From NCBI RefSeq assembly GCF_007752535.1, contig NZ_CP036426.1:3162001-3226000 (forward strand): a stretch of DNA of 64,000 nucleotides, in the 5' to 3' direction. The position numbers and the translations under genes were made by a program. Below the pieces are notes generated by a model. It was not told where the DNA came from. It was given only the letters and a program-made list of their open reading frames with translations, and did not search any database. The first letter of the stretch is position 1; every line of letters starts with the position of its first letter. Shown piece by piece: positions 18,853 through 27,526 of this stretch. This stretch comes from Tautonia plasticadhaerens (GTDB lineage Bacteria > Planctomycetota > Planctomycetia > Isosphaerales > Isosphaeraceae).

Positions 18853-19551
18853 GTGAGCATCGCCGGTCACGAATCGCTGACGATCGATTGCGCCGGCCGC
18901 CCGGTCCGGGAGATCAACCGCGCCATCCGCTCGGCGATCGCCGGCGGGCAGTCCCGATTGCGGCTGCTCAACCCCGCCGCGAGGCACAACCTGGGCGTCG
19001 CCCTGCCCGAGGGGGTCCACCTCCGGGTCGACGGGCCGGCGGGCTACTACGCGGCCGGCCTGAACGACGGCGCGACGGTCGAGGTCGCCGGCGGCGTCGG
19101 CTGGGGAGCGGCCGAGAGCATGAGGGACGGCACGGTCGTCATCGACGGCGACGCCGGCAACGCGGTGGCCGCCTCGATCCGGGCCGGGACGGTCGTCGTG
19201 CGGGGGGATCCCTCCACCCGGGCCGGGATCGCCATGAAGGGCGGGCTGCTGATCATCGGCGGCGACGCCGGGCCGATGGCCGGCTTCATGATGCAGAAGG
19301 GGATCCTCGTCATCTGCGGCGACGCCGCCGACAGCATGTACGCCGGCACCGTCTACGTCGGCGGCGTCGTGGGCGCCCCGGGGTCCGACGTGGTGGAGGG
19401 GGAGATCGCCCCGGACGAGGAGGCGATGCTCCGGGAGCGGCTCGATCGCTGGGCCGTGCCCGCCCCGGCCGGCTTCCGCAAGCTCGTCTCGGGCCGAAGG
19501 CTCTGGAACTTCCAGCGGGCCGACCTGGAATTCTGGAAAGACGCGCTCTGA
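18853..19551 (+). CDS. GXGXG-domain protein (GlxC / N-methylglutamate synthase subunit B-like)
   Basis: Protein of 232 aa with a GTG start preceded by a purine-rich site (GAGGGAA). It is built of the right-handed beta-helix repeats found at the C-terminus of glutamate synthase large chains: GATVEVAGGVGWGAAESM, GTVVIDGDAGNAVAAS, GTVVVRGDPSTRAG and GLLIIGGDAGPMAGFM. The helix acts as a scaffold between amidotransferase and synthase domains. It lies in the middle of the three-gene operon. Confidence 0.87.
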   Translation: MSIAGHESLTIDCAGRPVREINRAIRSAIAGGQSRLRLLNPAARHNLGVALPEGVHLRVDGPAGYYAAGLNDGATVEVAGGVGWGAAESMRDGTVVIDGDAGNAVAASIRAGTVVVRGDPSTRAGIAMKGGLLIIGGDAGPMAGFMMQKGILVICGDAADSMYAGTVYVGGVVGAPGSDVVEGEIAPDEEAMLRERLDRWAVPAPAGFRKLVSGRRLWNFQRADLEFWKDAL

Positions 19552-19600
19552 GCCGGATGTGCCCCGTCCTCATCGCCCGCACCCTGCGAGACCCCCGACC

Positions 19601-20992
19601 ATGGAATCGCCTCGCGAGCCGAACCCCGCCGACGGCCATTCAGCCCTCCCGGCCGGCTCCGCCGGGGCCGACCGGTCGCCGGCGCAGCGATCGGGCACCT
19701 TCGACCCGGGGGTGATCGAGGACATCCAGATCAAGGCCTAGCTGGCCCGATACCGGATCCGCGGCTTCGGCATCCTCCGGCCGAGGACCTGGGCCACCTT
19801 CGACGACCTGACCTTCATCCCCGGCACCCTCACGCGCATCCCGCTGGAAGGCTACCGGGAGAAGTGCAGCACGAAAACGGTGCTGGGCACCCGGTTCGCG
19901 TCCCGGCCGCTGGAGCTGGACATCCCGCTGATGGTCACCGGGATGAGCTTCGGCGACCTCTCCCGCAACGCCAAGGCGGCCCTCGCCCGGGGCGCCCGCA
20001 AGGCCGGCACCTCGACCACCACCGGGGACGGCGGCATGCTCGATGTCGAGCGATCCGAGTCCCGGGCCCTCGTCTACGAGGTCCTGCCCAGCCGATACGG
20101 GATCGACATCCGACACCTCCGCCAGGCCGACGCCATCGAGCTGACGATCGGCCAGGGGGCCAAGCCCGGGACCGGCGGCCTGCTGCTCGGATCCAAGGTC
20201 TCCGACGAGATCGCCGCGATCCGGGACCTCCCCCCTGGGGTCGACCAGCGCTCCCCCTGCCGACACCCGGACTTCCTCGGCCCCGATGACATGGTCATCA
20301 AGATCGAGGAACTGCGCGAGGCGACGGACTGGCGGGTGCCGATCTTCGTCAAGATGGGGGCCTCCCGCGTCTTCGACGACGTCCGCCTGGCCGCGAAGGC
20401 CGGGGCCGACGTCGTCGTGGTCGACGGCATGGAGGGCGGCACCGCGGCCTCCCCCGAGCTGCTCCAGGAGCACACCGGCATCCCGACCCTGGCCGCCGTA
20501 TGCGAGGCCCGCGCCGCCCTGGAGGACATCGGCCTCTTCGGCGAGGTCCAGCTCGTCGTCGCCGGAGGCCTCCGCCACGGCGCCGACTGCGCCAAGGCCC
20601 TGGCCCTGGGGGCCGACGCCTGCTACCTCGGCACGGCGCTGCTGATCGCCCTGAACTGCAACAAGCCGATCCACGTGGACGACTACGAGGCCATCGGCGC
20701 CGCCCCGTATGCGTGCCACCACTGCCACACCGGCCGCTGCCCCGTCGGCATCACCACCCAGGACCCCGACCTGATGGCCCGCCTGGAGGTCGAGGCGGCC
20801 TCGGACCGCGTCGCCAACTTCTTCCACGCTTTGGCGTCGGAGATCCAGATCCTCGCCCGCGCCTGCGGCAAGAGCGACGTCCACCACCTCGAACCCGAGG
20901 ATCTCCGCGCCCAGACCCTGGAGGCCTCGATGATCACCGGCCTACCCCTGGCCGGCACCACCCGCGTCTTCGGCGGAGGCCCGGGCTGGTAG
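19601..20992 (+). pseudogene. FMN/Fe-S glutamate-synthase-like subunit (GlxD/MgsC-like) with in-frame TAG
   Basis: From the ATG at 19601 the frame reads ...FDPGVIEDIQIKA, TAG at 19739-19741, then LARYRIRGFGILRPRTW... to 20992, all in one frame (464 codons). Homologues usually have Glu here, so GAG to TAG is the likely change. After the stop the sequence looks intact: MVTGMSFGDLSRNAKAALA, TTTGDGGMLD, KPGTGGLLLGSKV, VDGMEGGTAASPELL, and the Fe-S cysteines in CHHCHTGRCPVG. Loss of selection would normally have added more damage, so the mutation is recent, a sequencing error, or suppressed. A restart at an internal ATG (19931, MVTG...) would lose the N-terminal region. Confidence 0.75.
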
Positions 20993-21020
20993 GGCGGACG
21001 GTCAGGCCGATGGGGGGACC

Positions 21021-21129
21021 GTCCTCGCCCGTGGATTTTGTACCCTATTCTGTACCAATCCGGGTCCGGCGATCGACGTAAGTCCTTAGTGGGCAGAGGC
21101 GGGATCGAACCGCCGACACCAGGATTTTC
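21021..21129. repeat. right copy of 109-bp tRNA-Phe attachment repeat
   Basis: It is the partner of 1880-1988 and overlaps the 3' half of the intact tRNA-Phe. Beyond the tRNA it carries the same leader that precedes the integrase at the left copy, but that integrase is missing here: the sequence runs within about 30 bp into the 3' end of the GlxD-like gene. Confidence 0.85.
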
Positions 21130-21162
21130 AGTCCTGTGCTCTACCAGCTGAGCTATCTGCCC
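21090..21162 (-). tRNA. tRNA-Phe(GAA)
   Basis: A 73-nt cloverleaf on the minus strand. The acceptor stem GGGCAGA/TCTGCCC pairs over 7 bp with discriminator A. The anticodon stem CAGGA/TCCTG encloses the loop CTGAAAA, anticodon GAA. The T-stem is GGCGG/CCGCC around TTCGATC. The CCA end is not encoded. Its 3' half is the integration target repeated at 1949-1988. Confidence 0.95.
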
Positions 21163-21662
21163 TTGAAATGCAGTCGGGATGAACGATCGTATCGGGTCGC
21201 CGGGGCGGTGTCAATGGTCGAGGCTTGTTCGTCAGGGCGATTGCAACGACGGGCACGGCGACTCATTTCTTGACGGGTCGGGGCTTGCCTCCCCCGCCTC
21301 CCCCGGCCGGATGCGGCCCCCCCGTTGCCCACACCCGCCCCCCAAACCGCACCGGGCCGCGATTCGACGCCCGAGTGCCCCGGCATCCTCCACCACTCCC
21401 CGGCTTGCCGGCACCGACCTCCCTCGGCCTGATCTGCCGACGGGGGGCCGGCGGTCGGGTTCGTGACGCGGAAGGTCGCGGCGATGAAGGCCTTGCGGGC
21501 GACCGGAGTCGCCCGGTCCGCCGGGTCGATGCGAGGGTAGGTCGACGCCCGATCAGGGAAATCCGCCTCGCCGTCCGGCTCACCCCGGACTCGACGTCGT
21601 CGACTTCGGTACCGTCCTGGCAGGTCCGCGGCAGGGGAGGGCCGTCGAGATCTGACTCCTAG
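21163..21662. other. 500-bp region without recognised gene
   Basis: It lies between the tRNA-Phe 5' end and an IS5-family element and should hold the tRNA promoter. The open frames on both strands are Pro/Arg/Gly-rich and have no recognisable domain. Confidence 0.45.
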
Positions 21663-22564
21663 GGTCCGTCTGACGAATCACAAGGTGTCATCATGGTGGT
21701 CTTTTCGCGGAGGACGCCGTGCGGATCCGACGCCCCTACGAGTTGACCGACGGGCAGTACGCCCGGATCGAGGACCTGCTACCGACCAACGGCCGTCGCG
21801 GCGGCCAGTGGGATGACCACCGCACCACCCTCGATGGCATCGGTCGGATCCTCCGCACCGGGGCCCGGCGACGCGAGCCGCCCGGCCGCGACGGCAAGTG
21901 CAAGTCGGCCTACGGCCGCTTCAATCGCCGGAGCGAGGACGGGCCACTCGGCCGCGTCCGTCGCCGGCTCCACGCCCGGCCGGACCGGCTCCGGCGGCTG
22001 GACTTCGACCTGCGGTGCGTCGACGGCAGCGGCATCCGGGCCAGCCGCTCGGCGGCCGGGGCCCGGCGGCGCGTCGATGGGGAGCCGGGCGACCATGCCC
22101 TGGGCCGGTCCCGCGGCGGCTTCGGCACCAAGCCCCACCTGATCGTCGATGGCGATGGCCCGCCCCGCGCCGCGTCGATCTCGCCGGGGCAGGCCCCCGA
22201 GTCGAAGCGCCGGGAGCCGGTGCTCCAGGCCGTGCGGATCCCCCGAGCCGGACGGGGCCGGCCGAGGAGCCGCCCCAAGGCCCCGGCCGGGGGCAGGGGC
22301 CACAGCTCCCCCCGAGCCCGCCGCCACCTGCGACGCCGCCGGACCAAGGCGGTGATCCCGACCCGCAAGGACCAGCGACGGAGCCCGCGCTTCGACGAGG
22401 CGAGCGATCGCCGACGCAACGTGGTGGAGCGGTGCATCGACTGGCTCAAGGAGAGCCGGCGGATCGGGACCCGTCACGAGAAGCCGGCGGTGAGCTTCAT
22501 GGGGATGGTCAAGCCGGCCATGATCCGCCGCTGCCAGCGCCTCCTCGCTTCGTGAGACAGACCC
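21663..22564 (+). mobile_element. IS5-family insertion sequence, degenerate
   Basis: The ends form an inverted repeat GGGTC(C/T)GTCT(G/C)ACGAA, and both are flanked by TA, consistent with a TA duplication as in the IS427-like branch. Length is about 0.9 kb. It carries one transposase gene, degraded in its active site. Confidence 0.75.
21719..22555 (+). pseudogene. IS5-family transposase, catalytic Asp lost
   Basis: A full-length frame of 278 aa (GTG start at 21719). The first catalytic Asp is kept in RCVDGSGIRASRS and the Glu in VVERCIDWLKESRR. The segment that reads AGDRGYS in related elements (family knowledge) reads AGGRGHS here, so the second catalytic Asp is Gly. The N-terminal third is also unusually Arg-rich compared with relatives. 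It is probably inactive although uninterrupted. Confidence 0.7.
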
Positions 22565-22661
22565 TAGGAGAGGGGCGATCCCGGGAGGAACTCGGGGACG
22601 CTGGATGGTTGACTCCCGGCGAGGCCCGGTTAGAATCGTCCCATCACAACCCGCACCATGC

Positions 22662-22735
22662 GGGCGCATAGCTCAGTTGGTCAGAGCGCACCCCTGATAA
22701 GGGTGAGGTCCCAGGTTCGAATCCTGGTGCGCCCA
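22662..22735 (+). tRNA. tRNA-Ile(GAT)
   Basis: A 74-nt cloverleaf. The acceptor stem GGGCGCA/TGCGCCC has discriminator A; the anticodon stem CACCC/GGGTG encloses CTGATAA, anticodon GAT; the T-stem is CCAGG/CCTGG with TTCGAAT. CCA is not encoded. Its 3' half is the attachment core of the large island, repeated at 62586-62626. Confidence 0.95.
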
Positions 22736-22737
22736 TT
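22697..22737 (+). repeat. attL core of the tRNA-Ile island (41 bp)
   Basis: It is identical to 62586-62626 over 41 bp, from the anticodon loop (ATAAGGGTGAGG...) to two bases beyond the discriminator. It is the left boundary of the island and keeps the tRNA gene intact. Confidence 0.9.
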
Positions 22738-22854
22738 CGCCCAAGTCCATAGCCGAACACGTCTTGCGTGTACCCCCCGGTGGTCGGCGGCGCGGCCCGA
22801 AGGCAGTCCGACGGTGGTAACACTACCACCGAGGCCCCTCGGCGAGTCGCGTCC

Positions 22855-23859
22855 ATGCCCTCCCGATCACCCCGCATCCCGTCCTACGGGCTCCACAAGC
22901 CCACGGGCCAGACCCGCGTCCGCATCGACGGCCGGGATGTCTACCTCGGCAGGTTCGACAGCGACGAGAGCCGCGAGCGATACCGGCGCGTCGTCGCCGA
23001 GTGGCTCTCGACCGGGACCGCCCCCGAGCCGTCCCGGGGCGTCGCCCCGGGCGGAGCAGGGGGGAGGCCGCCCGGCGGCCCCACCGTCGCCGAGCTGCTG
23101 GTCCGGTTCCTCCGCCACGCCGAGGTGCACTACCGGCACGCGGACGGGACGCCCACCGGGACCACGGAGAAGTTCAAGGTGGCCCTCCGGCTGCTCCGCA
23201 GCCTGTACGCGCGGACGGCGGTCGCCGACTTCGGGCCGAAGGCGCTCAATTCCGTCCGGGCGGAGCTGCTCCGTCGGGGCCTGAGCCGCTCGACGATCAA
23301 CTTCCACGTCGGGAAGGTCGTCCAGGTGTTCAAGTGGGGGGTGGCCGAGGAGCTGGTCCCCCCGGCCGTCTACCAGGCTATCGTGGCCGTCCCGGGGCTC
23401 CGGCGCGGGAGGACCGAGGCCAGGGAGACGAAGCCCGTCGGGCCCGTCCCCGAGGCGTACGTCGAGGCCGTCCTGCCCCACGTCTCCCGCCAGGTCCGGG
23501 CGATGATCGAGATCCAACGGCTTACGGGCATGAGGCCGGGCGAGGTGGTCTCGATGAGGACGGCCGACCTCGACACGTCCGGCCGCCTCTGGGTCTACCG
23601 ACCTGCTCGCCACAAGACCGAGCACCACGGACGGCAGCGGGTCATCTACCTCGGGCCGAAGGCGCAGGGACTCCTCGGGCCCTGGGTCCGCACGGAGCTG
23701 GAGGCGCCCCTGTTCAGCCCGGCCGAGGCGGACGCCGAGTTCCGTTCCCGCAAGCGGGCGGCGAGGAAGAGCAAGGTGCAGCCGTCCCAGCGGGCCAGGC
23801 GGAAGGCCAGCCCGAAGCGACGGCACGGGGACCACTACAGCGTCGGAGCCTACGGCTAA
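22855..23859 (+). pseudogene. tyrosine integrase of the tRNA-Ile island, C-terminally truncated
   Basis: 334 aa remain. The N-terminal arm-binding region (GLHKPTGQTRVRIDGRDVYLG) and core-binding domain are intact. The first half of the catalytic domain carries the box-I Arg (RLTGMRPGEVVSM) and the Lys (ARHKTEHHGRQRVIYLG). The frame then stops at HYSVGAYG followed by TAA, exactly where an IS5-family end begins. The box-II His/Arg, the second His and the Tyr nucleophile are missing. It sits 119 bp after the tRNA-Ile in the same direction, the standard place for the element's own integrase. It should be catalytically dead. Confidence 0.85.
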
Positions 23860-23923
23860 GAAGTGGTTTCAAAACCCCGGACGCCCGGGGTGGTTCACGG
23901 GTTCCACCCGGAGGAACCCGATC

Positions 23924-24258
23924 ATGGCTGCCCTGGTGACCGACGAGCTCTGGCGGGCGATCGCCCCGCACCTGCCGCCCCCTCCGCCGTCCCCCAAGGG
24001 GGGCCGTCCCCGGGTCGAGGACCGGCAGGCCCTGGCCGGCATCCTCTTCGTGCTGCGCGAGGGCCTGCGTTGGCGGTCGCCGCCGGCCGAGTCGGGCTGC
24101 GGCTCGGGCAGCACCCGCGGGCGACGGTTCGCCGAGTGGACCGCCGCGGGGGTCTGGGACAGGGCCCATGCCCACTTGCTCGCCGCGCTCGGCGAGCGGG
24201 GGCTCCTGGACCTCGAGCGATGCGCCCTCGACTCGGCCTCCACGCGGGCCGTAGAAGG
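23924..24258 (+). pseudogene. IS5-family transposase, N-terminal fragment
   Basis: The frame starts MAALVTDELWRAIAPHLPPP and runs to LERCALDSASTRAVEGG, the first catalytic Asp region, then ends at a junction with the next gene fragment. The probable IS left end is the sequence just after the truncated integrase (from about 23862). The 3' half of the element is missing, so it cannot move on its own. It separates two truncated integrases that face each other. Confidence 0.75.
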
Positions 24259-24269
24259 GGGGCGCACAC

Positions 24270-24709
24270 CGCAGGAAGGGGGTGTATCGGGCCGAGACGC
24301 GTGCAGCGGCTTCGTCGGAGACCTTCTGGATGGGATTGTCCTGGGCGGTGACGGCTTCGGTGCCAATCAGGTAGTCGTAGAAGGTCGAGACGGCGGCGAG
24401 GTTCCGGTTGATGGTCGTGGGGGCGAGGGGCCGGGCCAATCCCTTCGGCCCCCGGCCGGGAACCTCGCGCAAGAAGGCGAGTAGGTCCAGGGCGCGGGCG
24501 GGCGTGAAGTCCTCGATCCGGAGTTGTGCGGAGCGCAAGAACCGGAAGAGACGCTTGAGGTCATGCGCATAGGCCAGGAGGGTATTGGGCGAGCAGCCGC
24601 GAGCGCGCAGGTGGCGCAGGAACGCGGCGACGGCGGGGATCACCGTTCCGTCGTCGTCGAGCAACTCGACATGGAGCTCGCCGTCCCGTCGTTGTTTTGA
24701 GACCCTCAT
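24270..24709 (-). pseudogene. XerC/D-like site-specific recombinase, N-terminal fragment
   Basis: On the minus strand, MRVSKQRRDGELHVELLDDD begins a typical core-binding domain: VAAFLRHLRARGCSPNTLLA, YAHDLKRLFRFL, TTINRNLAAVSTFYDYL, DNPIQKV. The frame is cut near ARYTPFL by the IS5 fragment, before the catalytic domain. The longer open frame continuing to 23714 runs antisense through the IS and integrase and is not part of this gene. It is a different subfamily from the island integrase and probably came with another element. Confidence 0.75.
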
Positions 24710-24764
24710 GCCGGCTTCCTCTCTCGGTGTACCGCCGTTCGCCGTGAATGTCCACATAACTCTG

Positions 24765-25118
24765 TGGAAGGCCGCGGGGAAGGGCAGGACGCCATACTAC
24801 TTCCACCTCCGCGACGACCCGCCCTTTGCCTTCGCTGGCCTGTGGGAATGCTGGTCGAAGGGCCCAGAGCCGATCGACAGCGTCGCCATCATCACGACCG
24901 AGCCGAATGAACTGGTCGCCCCGGTTCACGACCGGATGCCGGTGATCCTCCGGCCCGAGGAATTCGGTCAGTGGCTCGACCCTCAGGAGCAGGAAGCGGA
25001 CCTGCTCTCGCTCCTGGCACCGCTTACGGCCGGGTGGATGGATCCGTATCCGGTCGGCAAGCTCATCGGCAGCCCGAAGAACGACCGGCCGGAGTGCATC
25101 GAGCGGGCGGCCACCTGA
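24765..25118 (+). pseudogene. SRAP (YedK/HMCES) family protein, C-terminal remnant
   Basis: The readable part (WKAAGKGRTPYYFHLRDD, PFAFAGLWECWSKG, SVAIITTEPNELVAPVHDRM, PVILRPEEFGQWLDP) is the second half of an SOS-response-associated peptidase, which crosslinks to abasic sites in single-stranded DNA. The first half, including the catalytic Cys2 and the Asn/Glu segment, is missing. Homology begins abruptly just upstream of the recombinase fragment, so an insertion or deletion cut the gene. It converges on the 155-aa gene, whose stop codon begins 13 bp away. Confidence 0.75.
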
Positions 25119-25131
25119 CCGGGGGCCTCGC

Positions 25132-25599
25132 TCAATAGCGCTGGTCGATGAGCACCGGCATCCAGGCACCGCCGGTCATGTTCTTGTAGTAATTCGTCGA
25201 CGGCTCGCACACGACGAAGCAGACGGCCCAGCCCTGCTCGTCCGGGGCCAGGACCCCCCGAATCCCCTCCCGGACGAAGACCCAGGCCCCGTTGTGGGCC
25301 CAGAAGCTGGCGGCAATCTCGACCGGGACGGCCCCGAACCGCGCCCACTCCCCCGCCTGCACGCCGGAGAGGCGAGCCAGGGCGGTGCGCGGCAGCCGCC
25401 GGCTCCGCCCGTCGAAGTTGCCCCAGCGGGCGAACTGGATCGTCCCGTCGCGTCGGATCGGGATGCGAGGCCGGGGGTCGGCCAGAGCGAAGCGATACTC
25501 GGGCGGCGACTCGCCCCCGAAGGCCCGCCGCCTCAACTCCGGCCGCCCGACCAGCTCCGTGGGCACCTCGCTCCCTGCCAGGATGACGACCGGCCGCAT
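25132..25599 (-). CDS. uncharacterised 155-aa protein coupled to a Y-family polymerase gene
   Basis: The gene starts 3 bp after the polymerase stop codon, so the two were almost surely translated in tandem. The sequence is a compact globular protein with no signal or membrane segment. Features visible: YRFALADPRPRIPIRRDG, IQFARWGN, IAASFWAHNGAWVFV, VVCEPSTNYYKN and WMPVLIDQ. The order (R-W-G, then a W-x-F segment, then a CEP...MPVLI segment) resembles the strand order of SRAP proteins (RWG, FYEW, TTEPN...MPVIL), but no Cys2 start is present. A divergent SRAP-like fold is a hypothesis only. Confidence 0.65.
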   Translation of the reverse strand: MRPVVILAGSEVPTELVGRPELRRRAFGGESPPEYRFALADPRPRIPIRRDGTIQFARWGNFDGRSRRLPRTALARLSGVQAGEWARFGAVPVEIAASFWAHNGAWVFVREGIRGVLAPDEQGWAVCFVVCEPSTNYYKNMTGGAWMPVLIDQRY

Positions 25600-25892
25600 T
25601 GCTCAGAAGACGTGCTTCCCCCGGATGTCGCACACCTCGCGATAGGTCGCCGGGTCGCTGTAGATCTCGGGCAGGGCCAGGGTCGCCGCGCTGCGCAGGG
25701 CGAAACGCCCATGCCGCGCGTTCACGGACTCCTTGAGCGCGTCGACCACGTCACAGGCCGCCGCCGGCTCGTCGAACAGCGCAAGCTGCTCCTGCCCTTC
25801 CGGCGCGAGCTGCTCGGCGAAAAGGTGCATCCGCGTGGCGGACGCGCCCGGGATATAGGCCGCCCGCAGGCAGGCGGAGTAGCCGTCATAGA

Positions 25893-27526
25893 CAGTAGTT
25901 TCCCCGAATCACTCCACCCCATCTCCGGCGGTGCGTAGCGTCTCCCCGCTACCCGCACCGTGAGGTGGCTCGGTCGGCCCCGGATTTCCCGCCTCGAACG
26001 CCCGTCGGCGTCGGATCGCTACCCGCCGACCCCGCCGACCCCGCCGACCCCGCCGCACGACCGCCTCGAACCGTCCTCCCGCCCTTCTCCCAGCCATTCC
26101 GACAGGAGCCGCCGGATTTCCGGGCCGTGCCGTCGCAGCAGTCGTTCGACATCGAGCACGCTCGGCCGGTCCTTCTTGCGGTTCCACGGCGGCCGGAACC
26201 ACCAGCCCACCTCGCCGGCCGCCTCCAGCCGGAACTGGGCCAGCCGCAGCAGGCTCATCGTCACCCACTGGGCCTGGCTCGTCCGCTCGATCGGCTTCCT
26301 CGTCCAGGCCCGGCACTGCTCCCATCCCAACCGCTGCTTTAGGTCTCGAAATCCGTCCTCCTGCCGGAAGCGGGCGGCGAACAACTCGACCATCTGAAGC
26401 CCGGTCAACTCCACGGCCGAGGTGACCAGGGCGAACCGCTTCTTGTACCCCTCGACGCAGGCGACGACCGCCTTGATGGGCACCCCATGGCCGGCCACCC
26501 GCCACCGGCCGACGACCTCCTTCCAGCGGACCCGCCGCCGCCGGCCGTAGACCAGGGCGTGCCCCTCGTGCCACGGCCCGGACCACCGGCCGCCCCGGCG
26601 GGGCGGCTCCAGCTTCTTGCCCCACTTCGGCATCGGCCCCCGCTGCCCCTCGCGGCGTCCGGTCGGCGGCGGGGCGTGCAGCCGGGCGTCGTGCCGCAGC
26701 CGGGTCAGGAACTCGATGCGGGGCGAGTCGCCCTCGGGCGTGACCAGCGGCCGGATCACGCTCTTCAGGGCGTAGCCGCCGTCGAAGACGGCCAGGTGCC
26801 GCCCGCCGGTGATCCGGGCCTGCTCCCGGATCAGTTCCACGGCCAGTTCGCACTTCGTGCGGAAGCCCACCTTCGGCCCGACGAACCCCGACCGGGCCGG
26901 CAGTTGCGACTTGCGGAAGTAGAGCCGTCCCGAGACCGGCAGGAACCAGGCGGGCCGACCGGGCTCATCGAGCAAGGCCCCGAGCACGACCCAGTTATGG
27001 GCCCGGACGGTGGCGGCCCGGTTGGGGCAGCGGGCGGTGTACTCGTGGAACGTGCAGGTTCCCCAGACGTGCTTGCCCGAGCGGTGGACCTTGGTGTCAT
27101 CGACCGCCGGGGCGTGATAGCCGTGCCAGGTGCGGCCGGGGGCCTGCTCGACGAGCCGGGTCAGGCTGCGGGTGACGGCCCCGGCATCCCAGGCCCCGTA
27201 CTCGGCGAAGCGTTCCATCGCCCGCCAGTCGGCCGGCCGGTCGAGGGCCAGGACCGACTGCGTGACGGTATGCTCCTCGACGTTGAGGGCCAGGCCGGTG
27301 ACCCACTCGACGAAGCGGCGGTGTCCGGGCCGGTTGAAGGCCCAGGCGAAGCGGGCGAGCAGTGCTTGCCAGATCGACCAGAGCAGCGTAGCGTCGGTCA
27401 TCGGGGCATCTCCTGGTGCGGGACCGGATGAGGTGGTGATCAACCCATCAAGGTCCGATCGGGAGATGCCCCGCTCAAGATGCAACAGGAGGCCGGTAGG
27501 AGTGCAGGTTTTCGGGGAAACTACTG
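25893..27526 (-). mobile_element. complete insertion sequence (IS4/IS701-like) inside the polymerase gene
   Basis: Perfect 16-bp terminal inverted repeats CAGTAGTTTCCCCGAA (25893-25908 and, inverted, 27511-27526) and a 6-bp target duplication CATAGA (25887-25892 and 27527-27532). Length is 1634 bp. The clean ends, the duplication and the intact transposase mark it as one of the youngest insertions in the window. Confidence 0.92.
26019..27401 (-). CDS. DDE transposase of the 1.6-kb IS (IS701/IS4-like)
   Basis: Protein of 460 aa from the ATG at 27401. An N-terminal helical region is followed by a DDE core: APAVDDTKVHRSGKHVWG (first Asp), HLAVFDGGYALKSVIRPL (second Asp), and a C-terminal RQEDGFRDLKQRLGWEQ helix containing the Glu. 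The last residues are a GGV repeat coded by a 9-bp tandem repeat at 26022-26055. The frame looks intact, so the element may be active. The family name is given from motif layout and is not certain between IS701 and related IS4-type groups. Confidence 0.8.
   Translation of the reverse strand: MTDATLLWSIWQALLARFAWAFNRPGHRRFVEWVTGLALNVEEHTVTQSVLALDRPADWRAMERFAEYGAWDAGAVTRSLTRLVEQAPGRTWHGYHAPAVDDTKVHRSGKHVWGTCTFHEYTARCPNRAATVRAHNWVVLGALLDEPGRPAWFLPVSGRLYFRKSQLPARSGFVGPKVGFRTKCELAVELIREQARITGGRHLAVFDGGYALKSVIRPLVTPEGDSPRIEFLTRLRHDARLHAPPPTGRREGQRGPMPKWGKKLEPPRRGGRWSGPWHEGHALVYGRRRRVRWKEVVGRWRVAGHGVPIKAVVACVEGYKKRFALVTSAVELTGLQMVELFAARFRQEDGFRDLKQRLGWEQCRAWTRKPIERTSQAQWVTMSLLRLAQFRLEAAGEVGWWFRPPWNRKKDRPSVLDVERLLRRHGPEIRRLLSEWLGEGREDGSRRSCGGVGGVGGVGG

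Larger units (their letters stand above)
1949..21129. mobile_element. segment bounded by direct tRNA-Phe 3'-end repeats (putative integrated or accreted element)
   Basis: The intact tRNA-Phe (21090-21162, minus) and a 3'-half copy at 1949-1988 are direct repeats about 19 kb apart, the geometry expected after integration at a tRNA 3' end. Both copies continue into the same sequence leading to an integrase start, but an integrase remains only beyond the left copy. The genes in between look like ordinary planctomycete chromosome, so the segment may instead be trapped chromosome or a rearranged tandem array. Confidence 0.5.

Noticed and set aside
26022-26055. Short tandem repeats resembling a CRISPR or minisatellite.
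   Set aside because: The 9-bp unit lies inside the transposase frame, codes for Gly-Gly-Val, has no spacers and no cas genes nearby.
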